In this document: piece by piece, positions 6,469 through 13,203 of the stretch
How the letters are laid out: every line of letters begins with the position of its first letter
Position numbering within the stretch: the first letter of the stretch is position 1
Source of the DNA: Halobacteriales archaeon QS_9_67_15
GTDB taxonomy: Archaea; Halobacteriota; Halobacteria; Halobacteriales; Haloarculaceae
DNA length: 13,203 bases
Direction: 5' to 3'
Assembly: GCA_003023165.1 (NCBI GenBank)
Contig: PXSD01000007.1
Location: 3,689 to 16,891, forward strand
Translations under genes and position numbers: made by a program
Notes under the pieces: generated by a model
Databases searched by the model: none
Seen by the model: only the letters and a program-made list of their open reading frames with translations
Told to the model about the DNA's origin: nothing

Positions 6469-7749
6469 TTACTCCCGGACGACGACGTAGAACCAGACGA
6501 CGCTTCCGAGAATGACGGCGAGGCCACCCCCGATAACCAGCGGGCCCATCTGAGTCATGATGGCGACGGTCGAGAGCAGCCCTAGGACCGGGACCGCGGG
6601 GTACAGCGCGTCCGGGATGGCGAAGACGGGGTCGTAGGCCTCGCCGTCGCGTCGGAGCCGGATCACCGCCGCGTGGACCAGCCCGTACGTGAGCAGGAAG
6701 AGGAAGCTCGCTATCTCTGCGAGTACGTCGATACCGACGCGGGCGAGAACGAGCGCGACCACCCCGACGCCCGTGAGCACGACCGCCCGGTAGGGCGTCT
6801 CGAAGCGGTCGTGGAGCGCGGCCAGCCAGTCCGAGAGACACCTGTCCTGGCCCATCGCGTAGCTGACGCGACCGGCACCGAGGATCGAGGCGTTGGCCGA
6901 AGAAACGGTCGCGAACACCGCGCCGACGACCATCGCGAGCGCGCCGATCTCTCCGGCGTAGGCCGCAGCCACGTCCGCGACCGGGACGTTCGATCCCTGG
7001 AGCTGTTCCGCCGGCAGGATACCCGTGCTGACGATCATGACCAGCGCGTAGAGGACCGTCGGGATCAGGACCGCGACGACCATCGACAGCGGGAGGTTCC
7101 GTCCGGGGTTTTCGATCTCCGCGGCGGCGGTCGCGATGACGCTGAACCCGATGAACGTGACGTAGACGGTGCCGGTAGTGGCGAGCACGGCACCCCACCC
7201 TTGCGGCGCGAACGGTTGGAGCCGGCCGGTCTCGATGGCCGGGACTCCCAGTGCGATGAACCCGAGGATGAGGACGACGAGCGTGACGACGATGGCGTCC
7301 TCCAGTTCGCCGGCCTCGGCAGCACCGTAGTAGTTCAGTCCGACGAGGAGGACCGCGATGGCAACCGCCATAACCGGAATCGAGACACTCCCGACGACGT
7401 ACGAGAGATACTCGGCAAACCCGACCGCGTAGAACGCCGTCGCGAAGATGAACCCCGACCACATCCCCCAGCCGACGACGTTGCCGGCAAGCGGGCCGAA
7501 CGCCCGGTGGACGTACTGGTAGCCGCCTCCCTCGGAGGCCTGCATGTCCGTCGCTATCTCCGCGTGCGAGAGCGCCGAGAGCAGTGAGACGAACCCGGCG
7601 AGGACGAACGAGACGGCGCTGGCCGCTCCCGCCTGGGCGGCCGCGATACTCGGCAGAATGAAGATACCGCCGCCGATCATCGTCCCCAGTCCGATCGAAG
7701 TGGCCTCCAGCACGCTCAACTGGCGGTCGAACTCCGCGTCGGAACTCAT
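6469..7749 (-). CDS. APC-superfamily amino-acid permease
   Basis: This 426-aa integral membrane protein has about twelve hydrophobic segments. It starts with a short soluble tail, then SIGLGTMIGGGIFILP (18-33), the glycine-rich substrate motif of helix 1 in APC transporters. SHAEIATDM (61-69) and EGGGYQYVHRAFG (73-85) match the conserved region after helix 2. SVIATAAAEIENPGRNLP matches the conserved helix 6 to loop 6-7 region. It probably imports amino acids or a polyamine with H+ or Na+; the substrate cannot be told from sequence. Some haloarchaeal relatives carry C-terminal UspA domains; this one ends right after the last helix (WFYVVVRE), so it is the short form. It is convergent with the channel gene, with only 36 bp between stops. 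Its start ATG overlaps the stop of a possible 60-aa upstream frame (ATGA). Confidence 0.9.
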   Translation of the reverse strand: MSSDAEFDRQLSVLEATSIGLGTMIGGGIFILPSIAAAQAGAASAVSFVLAGFVSLLSALSHAEIATDMQASEGGGYQYVHRAFGPLAGNVVGWGMWSGFIFATAFYAVGFAEYLSYVVGSVSIPVMAVAIAVLLVGLNYYGAAEAGELEDAIVVTLVVLILGFIALGVPAIETGRLQPFAPQGWGAVLATTGTVYVTFIGFSVIATAAAEIENPGRNLPLSMVVAVLIPTVLYALVMIVSTGILPAEQLQGSNVPVADVAAAYAGEIGALAMVVGAVFATVSSANASILGAGRVSYAMGQDRCLSDWLAALHDRFETPYRAVVLTGVGVVALVLARVGIDVLAEIASFLFLLTYGLVHAAVIRLRRDGEAYDPVFAIPDALYPAVPVLGLLSTVAIMTQMGPLVIGGGLAVILGSVVWFYVVVRE

Positions 7750-8227
7750 CGGCCCTCGACGGCGGCCCCTGCGGACGAGCGAGGCCGGCCGGTCGATTCG
7801 AACTCGACTGTTCCCCCACGATTCGCGCTGTCGGCCTCAGCGGCGCGTCTCGGCGCTCTCTCGGTCGGTATCTCCCGGGTGGGACAGTCGACCCGTCCGA
7901 ACATACCGTGGATAACGCGCCCGTGCATGTCCTTTGATAGGGTGCGAGACGGGTAAATGCAAACTCGGCATCTGCGTGGGTCAGACCGCTGCTACCGCAC
8001 AGTCGACCGGTTTCGCCCGTCCCCTTCACAGATGGACCACGCTGTCTGGGTCGCATAGCTCAGTTCGCCGCGACGGGTTCATCGCTCGTGGTCCGGGACC
8101 GGTCGGAGGAGCCGAGTTCGTAGCGGGCAGCGAGTCACGGTCGCTCGACGCGGCGAGTCCGCCACGCTCGTGAGAGACAGCCACACGCTATCAGAACGGG
8201 TAAGTGACGGCACGTCGACCGAAACCC
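7750..8227. other. 478-bp divergent intergenic region
   Basis: This lies between the divergent permease and first S9 peptidase and should hold both promoters. The only clear AT-rich box is the one at 7951-7963 on the minus strand. GGTCCGGGACC at 8090-8100 is a small perfect palindrome of unknown meaning. On the plus side, GGGTAAGTG near 8198-8206 is a weak TATA candidate for the start at 8228. I see no convincing gene, RNA or repeat array; a marginal 60-codon frame is treated in the findings. Confidence 0.6.
7951..7963 (-). promoter_or_regulatory. TATA-like box for the permease transcript
   Basis: On the minus strand this reads TTTGCATTTACCC, the most AT-rich spot upstream of the permease. 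It predicts a transcript start near 7928-7932, at or next to the ATG of a 60-codon frame and about 180 bases ahead of the permease start. Confidence 0.35.
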
Positions 8228-10360
8228 ATGGATGAACTGCCGGCCGACGCGATCTACGACCTGACACGACCGACGGAGATCACCGTCTCACCGGACGGCG
8301 ACCGCGTGGCGTTCGCGGCCAGCGAGGCCGACCCCGACGAGGACGAGACCCACCAGTCGGTGTTCGTCGTTCCCGCGGACGGGAGCCGCGACCCCCATCG
8401 ACTGACGCGCGCCTCCGGTGCCGGGACCATCGAGTGGTCGCCCGACGGCTCGAAACTCGGCGTCGTGATGGTCCGCGACGACGACCTGTCGATGCGGGTG
8501 GGACGGGACGACGAGGAGGACACCGGCGACGGCGAGTCCGTCGACGGATCCGAGAGCGACGCAGACGACGAGGACGACGGAGCGGGGCCGGCGAACGGCG
8601 GCGACGAACCCAAGCCCCAGGTCTGGGCGTACGACCTCGAACTCGGCGGCGACGCGCGACAGGTGACGGAGCGCGACGAGGGCGTCCGGGACTTCGACTG
8701 GGGGCACGGGAGCGAGCGGATCGTAGTCTCCGCTCGTGACCCGACCGACGAGGAGCGCGAGTACATAGCGCAGCGCCGCGACGACGGCCCCATCGAGACC
8801 GAACGCCTCCAGCACAAGTACGACGGCAAAGGCTGGCTGGACACCGTCACGACGTACCTCTTCGTCGTCAACATCGAGACGCGCGAGGAACGGCGTCTCG
8901 ACGACGCGACCGCCGGCGGCATCGGCGGCGAGGGAACCGGTATGCAACCGGCCTGGCACCCCGACGACGACCGGATCGCGTACACTACCTACGAAGGAAC
9001 GGACGGCGACGACACGTACGTCCAAGACGTGTTCGTCGCCGACGCGGCGACCGGCGGCATCGAGCGGGTCACCGACGGCGAGTACGCCGCGTCCAGCCCC
9101 GTCTGGAGCCCCAACGGCGACCGACTGGCGTTCGTCGGACGAGCGCCCGACAACCTCTACGTCCCGTTCGACGTGTTCGTCGCCGATCTCGAGACGGGCA
9201 ACTACGAAGCTGTCACCGAGGGCCTCGACCGGACGATCGGCTGGTTCGGCATGCCGGCCTGGATCGGCGACGACCGGCTCCTCGCGACCATCGGCGACGA
9301 GGGGTGGTCGCGGTTCGTCGAGATCGGCGCGAGCGGCGGCACCGAGCGCGTCTTCGGCCGACAGCCCCGCGACGAGACGGTTCGGCAGTTCGATACGGCG
9401 GGCGAGACCGTCGCGATGGTTCGCAGCGATCCCTCGGAAGGGATGGACGTGTACTCGCTGGATCTCGAGGACCTCGGGGCGAGGCGCGACGGCCCAGACC
9501 CCCGACGGCGACTCACCGAACTCAATTCGGGCCTGCTGGCCGACTACGACCACCCGGAGACGACCCGGCTCACGTTCGAGAGCGACGACGGAACGGAAAT
9601 AGAGGGACTCGTCTCCTATCCGCCGGACTTCGAACCCGACGACCCCGACCCGCGGCCGACGCTCCTGTGGATCCACGGGGGGCCGATGGCCTACGACGAG
9701 CCCGGCTTCCGTCTCCAGACCAGTTTCTGGACGGGTCGCGGCTACCTCGTCTACAACGTCAACTACCGCGGGTCGACCTCTTACGGCCGCGAGTTCTGCG
9801 AGGCGCTCAGGGGCGAGTGGAACACCGTCGAGGTCGAGGACCTGCTCGCGGGGACGGAAACCCTCGTCGAACGGGGCTGGACCGACCCCGACCGCCTGTT
9901 CGTCGGCGGCTTCTCACAGGGCGGGGTCAACACCGCCTACGTGCTCACTCGGACGGACCGATTCACCGCGGGGATCGCCGAACACGGCGTCTACGACATG
10001 CGATCGGCCTTCGGGACCGACGACTCGCACAAGTGGTTCGAGCACGACTTCGGCCTCCCGTGGGACGAACCCGAGGCCTACGAGGCCGCCTCGTCGATCA
10101 CCGACGTCGACCGGATCGACACGCCGCTGCTGCTGACCGCCGGCGAAGAGGACTGGCGCTGCCCGCCCACGCAGTCCGAACAGCTCTACCGCTCCCTGCG
10201 CAAGCGTGGCGTCGAGTCGAAACTCGTCGTCTACCCCGGCGAACACCACAATGTCGGCGATCCCGACCGGGCGATCCACCGACTGGAGACGCTCGGCGAG
10301 TGGGTCGCGCGCTTCGACCCCGAACGCGAGTCCGAGACCGACGGAGACGGCGACTCGTAG
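8228..10360 (+). CDS. S9-family serine peptidase (acylaminoacyl-/prolyl-oligopeptidase-like), first of a tandem pair
   Basis: This 710-aa protein has a seven-bladed beta-propeller gate (about 1-440), with repeated 'WSPDG' type strands at 70, 293 and elsewhere, followed by an alpha/beta-hydrolase domain (about 445-700). The catalytic set is visible: oxyanion HGGP (483-486), nucleophile S563 in GGFSQGG, acid D642 in GEEDWRCPP, and base H674 in GEHHNVG. It should cleave short peptides in the cytoplasm, since no signal peptide is present. An acidic Asp/Glu/Gly/Ser insert (about 93-127) interrupts the propeller and is probably a surface loop. The ATG at 8228 is preferred over the GTG at 8204 because the paralogue starts with the same MD-LP-DA-YDLTRP sequence. 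The C-terminal end ESETDGDGDS is an acidic tail. The paralogue follows 90 bp later. Confidence 0.92.
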   Translation: MDELPADAIYDLTRPTEITVSPDGDRVAFAASEADPDEDETHQSVFVVPADGSRDPHRLTRASGAGTIEWSPDGSKLGVVMVRDDDLSMRVGRDDEEDTGDGESVDGSESDADDEDDGAGPANGGDEPKPQVWAYDLELGGDARQVTERDEGVRDFDWGHGSERIVVSARDPTDEEREYIAQRRDDGPIETERLQHKYDGKGWLDTVTTYLFVVNIETREERRLDDATAGGIGGEGTGMQPAWHPDDDRIAYTTYEGTDGDDTYVQDVFVADAATGGIERVTDGEYAASSPVWSPNGDRLAFVGRAPDNLYVPFDVFVADLETGNYEAVTEGLDRTIGWFGMPAWIGDDRLLATIGDEGWSRFVEIGASGGTERVFGRQPRDETVRQFDTAGETVAMVRSDPSEGMDVYSLDLEDLGARRDGPDPRRRLTELNSGLLADYDHPETTRLTFESDDGTEIEGLVSYPPDFEPDDPDPRPTLLWIHGGPMAYDEPGFRLQTSFWTGRGYLVYNVNYRGSTSYGREFCEALRGEWNTVEVEDLLAGTETLVERGWTDPDRLFVGGFSQGGVNTAYVLTRTDRFTAGIAEHGVYDMRSAFGTDDSHKWFEHDFGLPWDEPEAYEAASSITDVDRIDTPLLLTAGEEDWRCPPTQSEQLYRSLRKRGVESKLVVYPGEHHNVGDPDRAIHRLETLGEWVARFDPERESETDGDGDS

Positions 10361-10450
10361 CCCACCGGCTTCTGAGGGGTGAATCGACACGCTGAGACGG
10401 TGTGTCACGGCGGCAAAACACCCAAGGGCACGACGGACGACCCCGACGCC

Positions 10451-12553
10451 ATGGACGCACTGCCGACCGACGCCCTCTACGACCTGACGCGACCGGTCGC
10501 GGTCGCGGTCTCGCCGGACGGGACACGAGTCGCCGTCCAGACGCTGGCGTACGACCCCGACGAGGACCGCCGCCGGAGTTCGGTCCTCGTGGTCCCCGCC
10601 GACGGGAGCCGCGACCCCCACCGACTGTCGCGCGTTTCGGACGTGTCCGGGATGCGGTGGAGCCCGGACGGCTCCAAACTCGGCGTCGTGACAGCCCGAG
10701 GGCGTGATCTCGAGCTTCGTATCAGATGGGACGACGCGGAGAGGGAGGACGGAGATTCGGAGAACGAGGACGACGGGTCGGAGAACGGCGACGACGGACC
10801 CAGGCCGCAGGTCTGGGTGTACGACCTCGAACGCGGCGGCGACGCGCGGCAAGTCACCGACTGCCAGGAGGGCGTTCGCGAGTTCGACTGGGGACCGGCC
10901 GGTGAACGGATCGTGGTGTCCGCCCGCGACCCGACTGACGAAGAGCAGGAGTACCTCGACCGGCGCCGCGACGACGGCCCGGTCGAGACCGAACGACTCC
11001 AGCACAAGTTCGACGGTGCGGGCTGGCTCGACACGGTGACGACGTACCTGTTCGTCGTCGACGTCGAGACGCTCGAGGAGCGTCGGCTCGATGGGGCCTA
11101 CGGCGGCGGGATCGCCGAGAACGACAGCGGGCTCCAGCCCGTGTGGCACCCAGTGGACGACCGGATCGCGTTCTGCGCGTACCACGGAGACGATCCCGAC
11201 GACAGCTACGTCCGGGACGTCTACGTCGTCAACGTCGAGACCGGTACGGTCGAGCGAGTAACCGACGGCGAGCTGTTCGCCGCCGAGCCGACCTGGAGTC
11301 CCGACGGGTCCCGCCTCGCGTTCGCCGCCAGCGACCCGACGAACTGGTACGTTCCGACGAACGTCTACGTCACGGACCGCGACACCGGTGAGTACCGCTC
11401 GCTCACAGAGGGACTGGACAGACACCTCGCCTGGTTCGAGCATCTCGCCTGGCTCGACGACGAGTCGCTGCTCACCGCCATCGGCGACAGCGGCTGGTCG
11501 CGGTTCGTCCGGCTCGACACGGGCGGGTCCCACGAGCGAGTCTTCGACCGACAGTCACGCGAGGAGTCGCTCGTCGGGTTCGACACCGCCGGCGGCACGG
11601 TCGCGTTCACGCGACAGCACCCTCGTGACGGTATCGACGTCTTCGGGATGAACGCGACGGGTCTCGACGCCTCTACGAACGACCGCGACCCGCGAAATCG
11701 GCTGACCGACCTGAACCCGGAACTCGTCGCCGACTACGAACACCCCGAATTCGATCGTGTTACCTTCGAGGGCACTTTTGGAGACGAGGTCGAGGCAGTC
11801 ACGTTCTCACCGCCCGAGTTCGACCCGGCGGACCCGGACGGCGACCGGCCGCTCCTGCTGTCTATCCACGGCGGGCCGAGACGCTACGACGAGCCGCATT
11901 TCGACTTCGATACGGCGTACTGGACGACGCGGGGCTACGTCGTCTGCAAGGTGAACTACCACGGGTCGACATCCTACGGCCGCGACTTCTGCGAGCGACT
12001 GAACGGGTCGTGGGGCGACGCGGAGGTCACGGATGTGCTGGCGGGGACCGACGAACTCGTCGAGCGCGGCTGGGTCGACCCCGACCGGCTGTTCGTCACC
12101 GGGTTCTCCTTCGGCGGTCGGGCCACTGGACACGTCCTCGCGGAGACCGACCGGTTTGCCGCGGGGATCGCCGAACACGGCGTCTACGACATGCGATCGG
12201 CCTTCGGGACCGACGACTCCCACAGGTGGGCGGAGAATGAACTCGGCCTGCCCTGGGAGAACCCCGCTGCCTACGACGCTGTCTCGTCGGTCACCGACGT
12301 CGACCGGATCGACACGCCGCTGCTGTTGACCGCCGGCGAGGAAGACTGGCGCTGCCCGCCGACACAGGCGGAACAGATGCACGTCTCGCTGCAGAAACGC
12401 GGCGTCGAGTCGAAACTGGTCGTCTATCCGGACACCAACCACGTACACCACTACATCGCCGAACCGGACCGGGCGGTCCACCGACTTGCGGCGATGGAGG
12501 AGTGGATGGCGCGATTCGACCCCGAACGGCAGTCGAGCGACGGATGCGACTGA
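10451..12553 (+). CDS. S9-family serine peptidase, second paralogue of the tandem pair
   Basis: This 700-aa protein has the same architecture as the gene before it: an N-terminal beta-propeller to about residue 430, then an alpha/beta-hydrolase domain. The triad is S553 in TGFSFGG, D632 in GEEDWRCPP, and probably H664 in YPDTNHVHHYIAEPDRA. The oxyanion motif is HGGP (473-476). The loop around the base His differs from its neighbour: DTNHVHHYIAE replaces GEHHNVGD, three residues longer, which may change substrate entry. The acidic propeller insert (about 94-116) is shorter and built from a 7-codon duplication. The start ATG matches the paralogue; the frame is open to 10379 but that stretch has no match in the sister gene. 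It is 90 bp downstream on the same strand, so it could share a transcript or use its own weak promoter. It arose by tandem duplication and both copies look intact. Confidence 0.92.
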   Translation: MDALPTDALYDLTRPVAVAVSPDGTRVAVQTLAYDPDEDRRRSSVLVVPADGSRDPHRLSRVSDVSGMRWSPDGSKLGVVTARGRDLELRIRWDDAEREDGDSENEDDGSENGDDGPRPQVWVYDLERGGDARQVTDCQEGVREFDWGPAGERIVVSARDPTDEEQEYLDRRRDDGPVETERLQHKFDGAGWLDTVTTYLFVVDVETLEERRLDGAYGGGIAENDSGLQPVWHPVDDRIAFCAYHGDDPDDSYVRDVYVVNVETGTVERVTDGELFAAEPTWSPDGSRLAFAASDPTNWYVPTNVYVTDRDTGEYRSLTEGLDRHLAWFEHLAWLDDESLLTAIGDSGWSRFVRLDTGGSHERVFDRQSREESLVGFDTAGGTVAFTRQHPRDGIDVFGMNATGLDASTNDRDPRNRLTDLNPELVADYEHPEFDRVTFEGTFGDEVEAVTFSPPEFDPADPDGDRPLLLSIHGGPRRYDEPHFDFDTAYWTTRGYVVCKVNYHGSTSYGRDFCERLNGSWGDAEVTDVLAGTDELVERGWVDPDRLFVTGFSFGGRATGHVLAETDRFAAGIAEHGVYDMRSAFGTDDSHRWAENELGLPWENPAAYDAVSSVTDVDRIDTPLLLTAGEEDWRCPPTQAEQMHVSLQKRGVESKLVVYPDTNHVHHYIAEPDRAVHRLAAMEEWMARFDPERQSSDGCD
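10757..10798 (+). repeat. 21-bp in-frame near-tandem duplication in the acidic insert
   Basis: Positions 10757-10777 and 10778-10798 match at 18 of 21 bases and encode SENEDDG and SENGDDG. It lies in the variable acidic loop of the second peptidase, so loop length may change by slippage. It is the same unit length as the duplication in the YkgJ-like gene. Confidence 0.8.
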
Positions 12554-12605
12554 CCAATGGTTCGACGCTCACAGGGCCCACGCGTGATGGGTTACCACTC
12601 GACGT

Positions 12606-12622
12606 GAAACGAGCCCGGTTTC
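12606..12622. terminator. Possible bidirectional terminator hairpin
   Basis: GAAAC (12606-12610) and GTTTC (12618-12622) form a 5-bp stem with a 7-base loop, between the second peptidase stop and the stop of the convergent microprotein. On the plus strand it is followed by TCTCTC. The location between convergent genes fits, but the stem is short. Confidence 0.3.
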
Positions 12623-12626
12623 TCTC

Positions 12627-12731
12627 TCAGCCGAGCGCGTAGGCGAGCACGTAGACCACGGCAGACCCGATCATCAGGAACACCATGAGGAGTGCGAGGA
12701 TCTGCTGGCGGTCCAGCCCGATGAGTTCCAT
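12627..12731 (-). CDS. 34-aa single-helix membrane microprotein
   Basis: The minus-strand ATG at 12731-12729 opens a 34-codon frame ending in TGA at 12629-12627. The protein starts MELIGLDRQQ, then one strongly hydrophobic segment (about residues 11-33: ILALLMVFLM, IGSAVVYVLA) and ends YALG. Haloarchaea have many such 30-40 aa proteins with a short 'GL.RQQ' head and one helix; I recognise the type but not a named function. It is probably anchored in the cell membrane, possibly as a small subunit or regulator of a larger complex. An inverted repeat lies just upstream (12733-12748), and a weak TATA-like GCTAACC sits near 12754-12760. It is convergent with the second peptidase and divergent from the candidate RNA. 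Confidence 0.65.
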   Translation of the reverse strand: MELIGLDRQQILALLMVFLMIGSAVVYVLAYALG

Positions 12732-12732
12732 A

Positions 12733-12748
12733 CGCGAACGTTTTCGCG
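12733..12748 (-). promoter_or_regulatory. Inverted repeat just upstream of the microprotein
   Basis: CGCGAA (12733-12738) and TTCGCG (12743-12748) are perfect 6-bp arms around CGTT, next to the microprotein start. This is a possible regulator site or leader hairpin. Confidence 0.35.
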
Positions 12749-12823
12749 GGCACGGTTAGCTGTTTCGCGCTCGGCTCCACCGGAACTGCCTTTGCTCCGC
12801 CGAACGCGTCGAACCACCAATGC

Positions 12824-12852
12824 TTATTATCTAGTGGTATAACCTAGTAATT
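12824..12852 (+). promoter_or_regulatory. Strong AT-rich promoter with CTAG dyad
   Basis: This is the most AT-rich spot in the window. TTATTAT (12824-12830) is a good archaeal TATA candidate, and GGTATAACC (12836-12844) is a second. Two CTAG tetramers (12831-12834, 12844-12847), normally scarce in haloarchaeal DNA, form a dyad with 9 bases between. The predicted transcript start is near 12852-12856 if TTATTAT is used. Confidence 0.5.
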
Positions 12853-13203
12853 GTGCCGGCGTAACTCCAGCGCACGGTCCGGGGAAGTCACGGAGGCGAT
12901 AGCAGGGCACGAGCGAAGTGAGTGCTCCGGAAACGCGAGCGGGCCATCGGCCGAGCGAAGCGTAGTCCGACTGGAGAGAGGGCCACGGTAACGCGAACGG
13001 TGAGCGTTCGAGGGCGACCGGCGGGACCCCTTGGAGCGAACGGCGGACGTGCGAGAGTAGTGTTTAGTTCAGTAGTAAATCAGCTGGAGCAGCGGCCAAC
13101 AGCATGAAAGCCCCGACGCGTTCGACTCCTGGGACTCGCTGTCGTTCGAGAGAGCGAAGCTCTCTCGTGATGACGAAAGACGCCGAGGCGTCTTTCGAAC
13201 CAC
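12853..13203 (+). ncRNA. Candidate structured non-coding RNA, 3' end outside window
   Basis: No plausible protein is encoded here, yet a strong promoter points into it. By my hand count 12874-13053 holds 77 G against 47 C on the plus strand, the G-over-C skew common in structured RNAs of GC-rich organisms. Visible stems are GGGCAC/GTGCTC (12905-12910 with 12922-12927), CGAACG/CGTTCG (12994-12999 with 13005-13010), and two long hairpins near the right edge. Early sequence TAACTCC...GGGGAAGTC...AGCAGGGC loosely recalls the region around conserved region I of RNase P RNA. That is only an impression: the diagnostic conserved region V (ACAGAA...GGCTTA) is not in the window and would lie beyond the edge. 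It could equally be another RNA or untranslated intergenic DNA. Confidence 0.35.
13147..13197. repeat. Two adjacent perfect hairpins separated by TGATGA
   Basis: The first is CGAGAGAGC / GCTCTCTCG (13147-13155 with 13159-13167), a 9-bp stem with a GAA loop. The second is CGAAAGACGCC / GGCGTCTTTCG (13174-13184 with 13187-13197), 11 complementary bases with a 2-base centre (10 bp with a CGAG loop is more realistic in RNA). The six bases between are TGATGA. They could be terminators, part of the candidate RNA, or a dispersed haloarchaeal intergenic palindrome. Confidence 0.85.

Noticed and set aside
6410..8056. 548-codon minus-strand frame over the permease
   Set aside because: It is extremely Arg-rich and out of frame with the clear permease; it is a shadow frame.
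9914..11533. 539-codon minus-strand frame spanning both S9 peptidases
   Set aside because: It crosses the gap between two clear plus-strand genes and has no motif of its own.
12900..12960. Repeated GAGCGAAG motifs considered as a CRISPR or repeat array
   Set aside because: Spacing is irregular and the motif is a common element of haloarchaeal intergenic DNA; no spacer structure.
12922..13107. 61-codon plus-strand frame in the right-hand region
   Set aside because: Its Arg-rich composition and lack of resemblance to any protein suggest chance; the stretch fits a structured RNA better.
13119..13140. T-arm-like GTTCGACTC suggesting a tRNA
   Set aside because: The flanking bases do not form a T stem, and no anticodon or D arm can be placed upstream.
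13104..13203. Open frame from the ATG at 13104 to the right edge
   Set aside because: Most of it consists of the two perfect hairpins, which explains the apparent protein; no family resemblance.

Overview
The window comes from a haloarchaeon (class Halobacteria). It is very GC-rich. The encoded proteins are strongly acidic (many Asp/Glu, few Lys). Start codons mostly lack a ribosome-binding site and instead carry TATA-like boxes about 28 bases upstream, as in leaderless archaeal transcripts. Several families are typical of halophilic archaea.

Layout, left to right. (1) 1-1153: a YkgJ-type Cys-cluster protein (minus, running off the left edge) lies divergent from a small Cys-pair protein (plus). 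Their starts are 115 bp apart and both are preceded by the same TTTTCCGG box. (2) 1154-3283: an 80-bp nested inverted-repeat locus, the C-terminal remnant of a type IV pilin/archaellin-like gene (minus), then an XPD/DinG-like Fe-S helicase (plus) whose N-terminus looks truncated. The two genes are head to head and both appear cut at the same point, near 1516-1519. (3) 3423-6432: a CPA-type cation/proton antiporter with RCK domains, but with altered ion-site motifs and no first membrane helix. It is followed by a 2TM potassium channel fused to a Cys/His motif and pentapeptide repeats. Together they look like a monovalent-cation (probably K+) module. (4) 6469-7749: an APC-family amino-acid permease (minus), convergent with the channel. 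(5) 8228-12553: two tandem paralogous S9 serine peptidases of 710 and 700 aa, with complete catalytic triads and stretches of identical DNA that suggest gene conversion. (6) 12554-13203: a 34-aa single-helix microprotein (minus). A strong AT-rich promoter then leads into a purine-rich, hairpin-containing stretch that may be a structured RNA gene cut by the right edge. RNase P RNA is one untested possibility.

No CRISPR array, complete insertion sequence, tRNA or rRNA was seen. The strongest unusual signals are the pilin/helicase junction, the antiporter with ND replaced by TE, the operator-like palindrome around the channel promoter, the peptidase mosaic, and the unexplained 3' region. I did not find a clearly new multi-gene defence or metabolic system.
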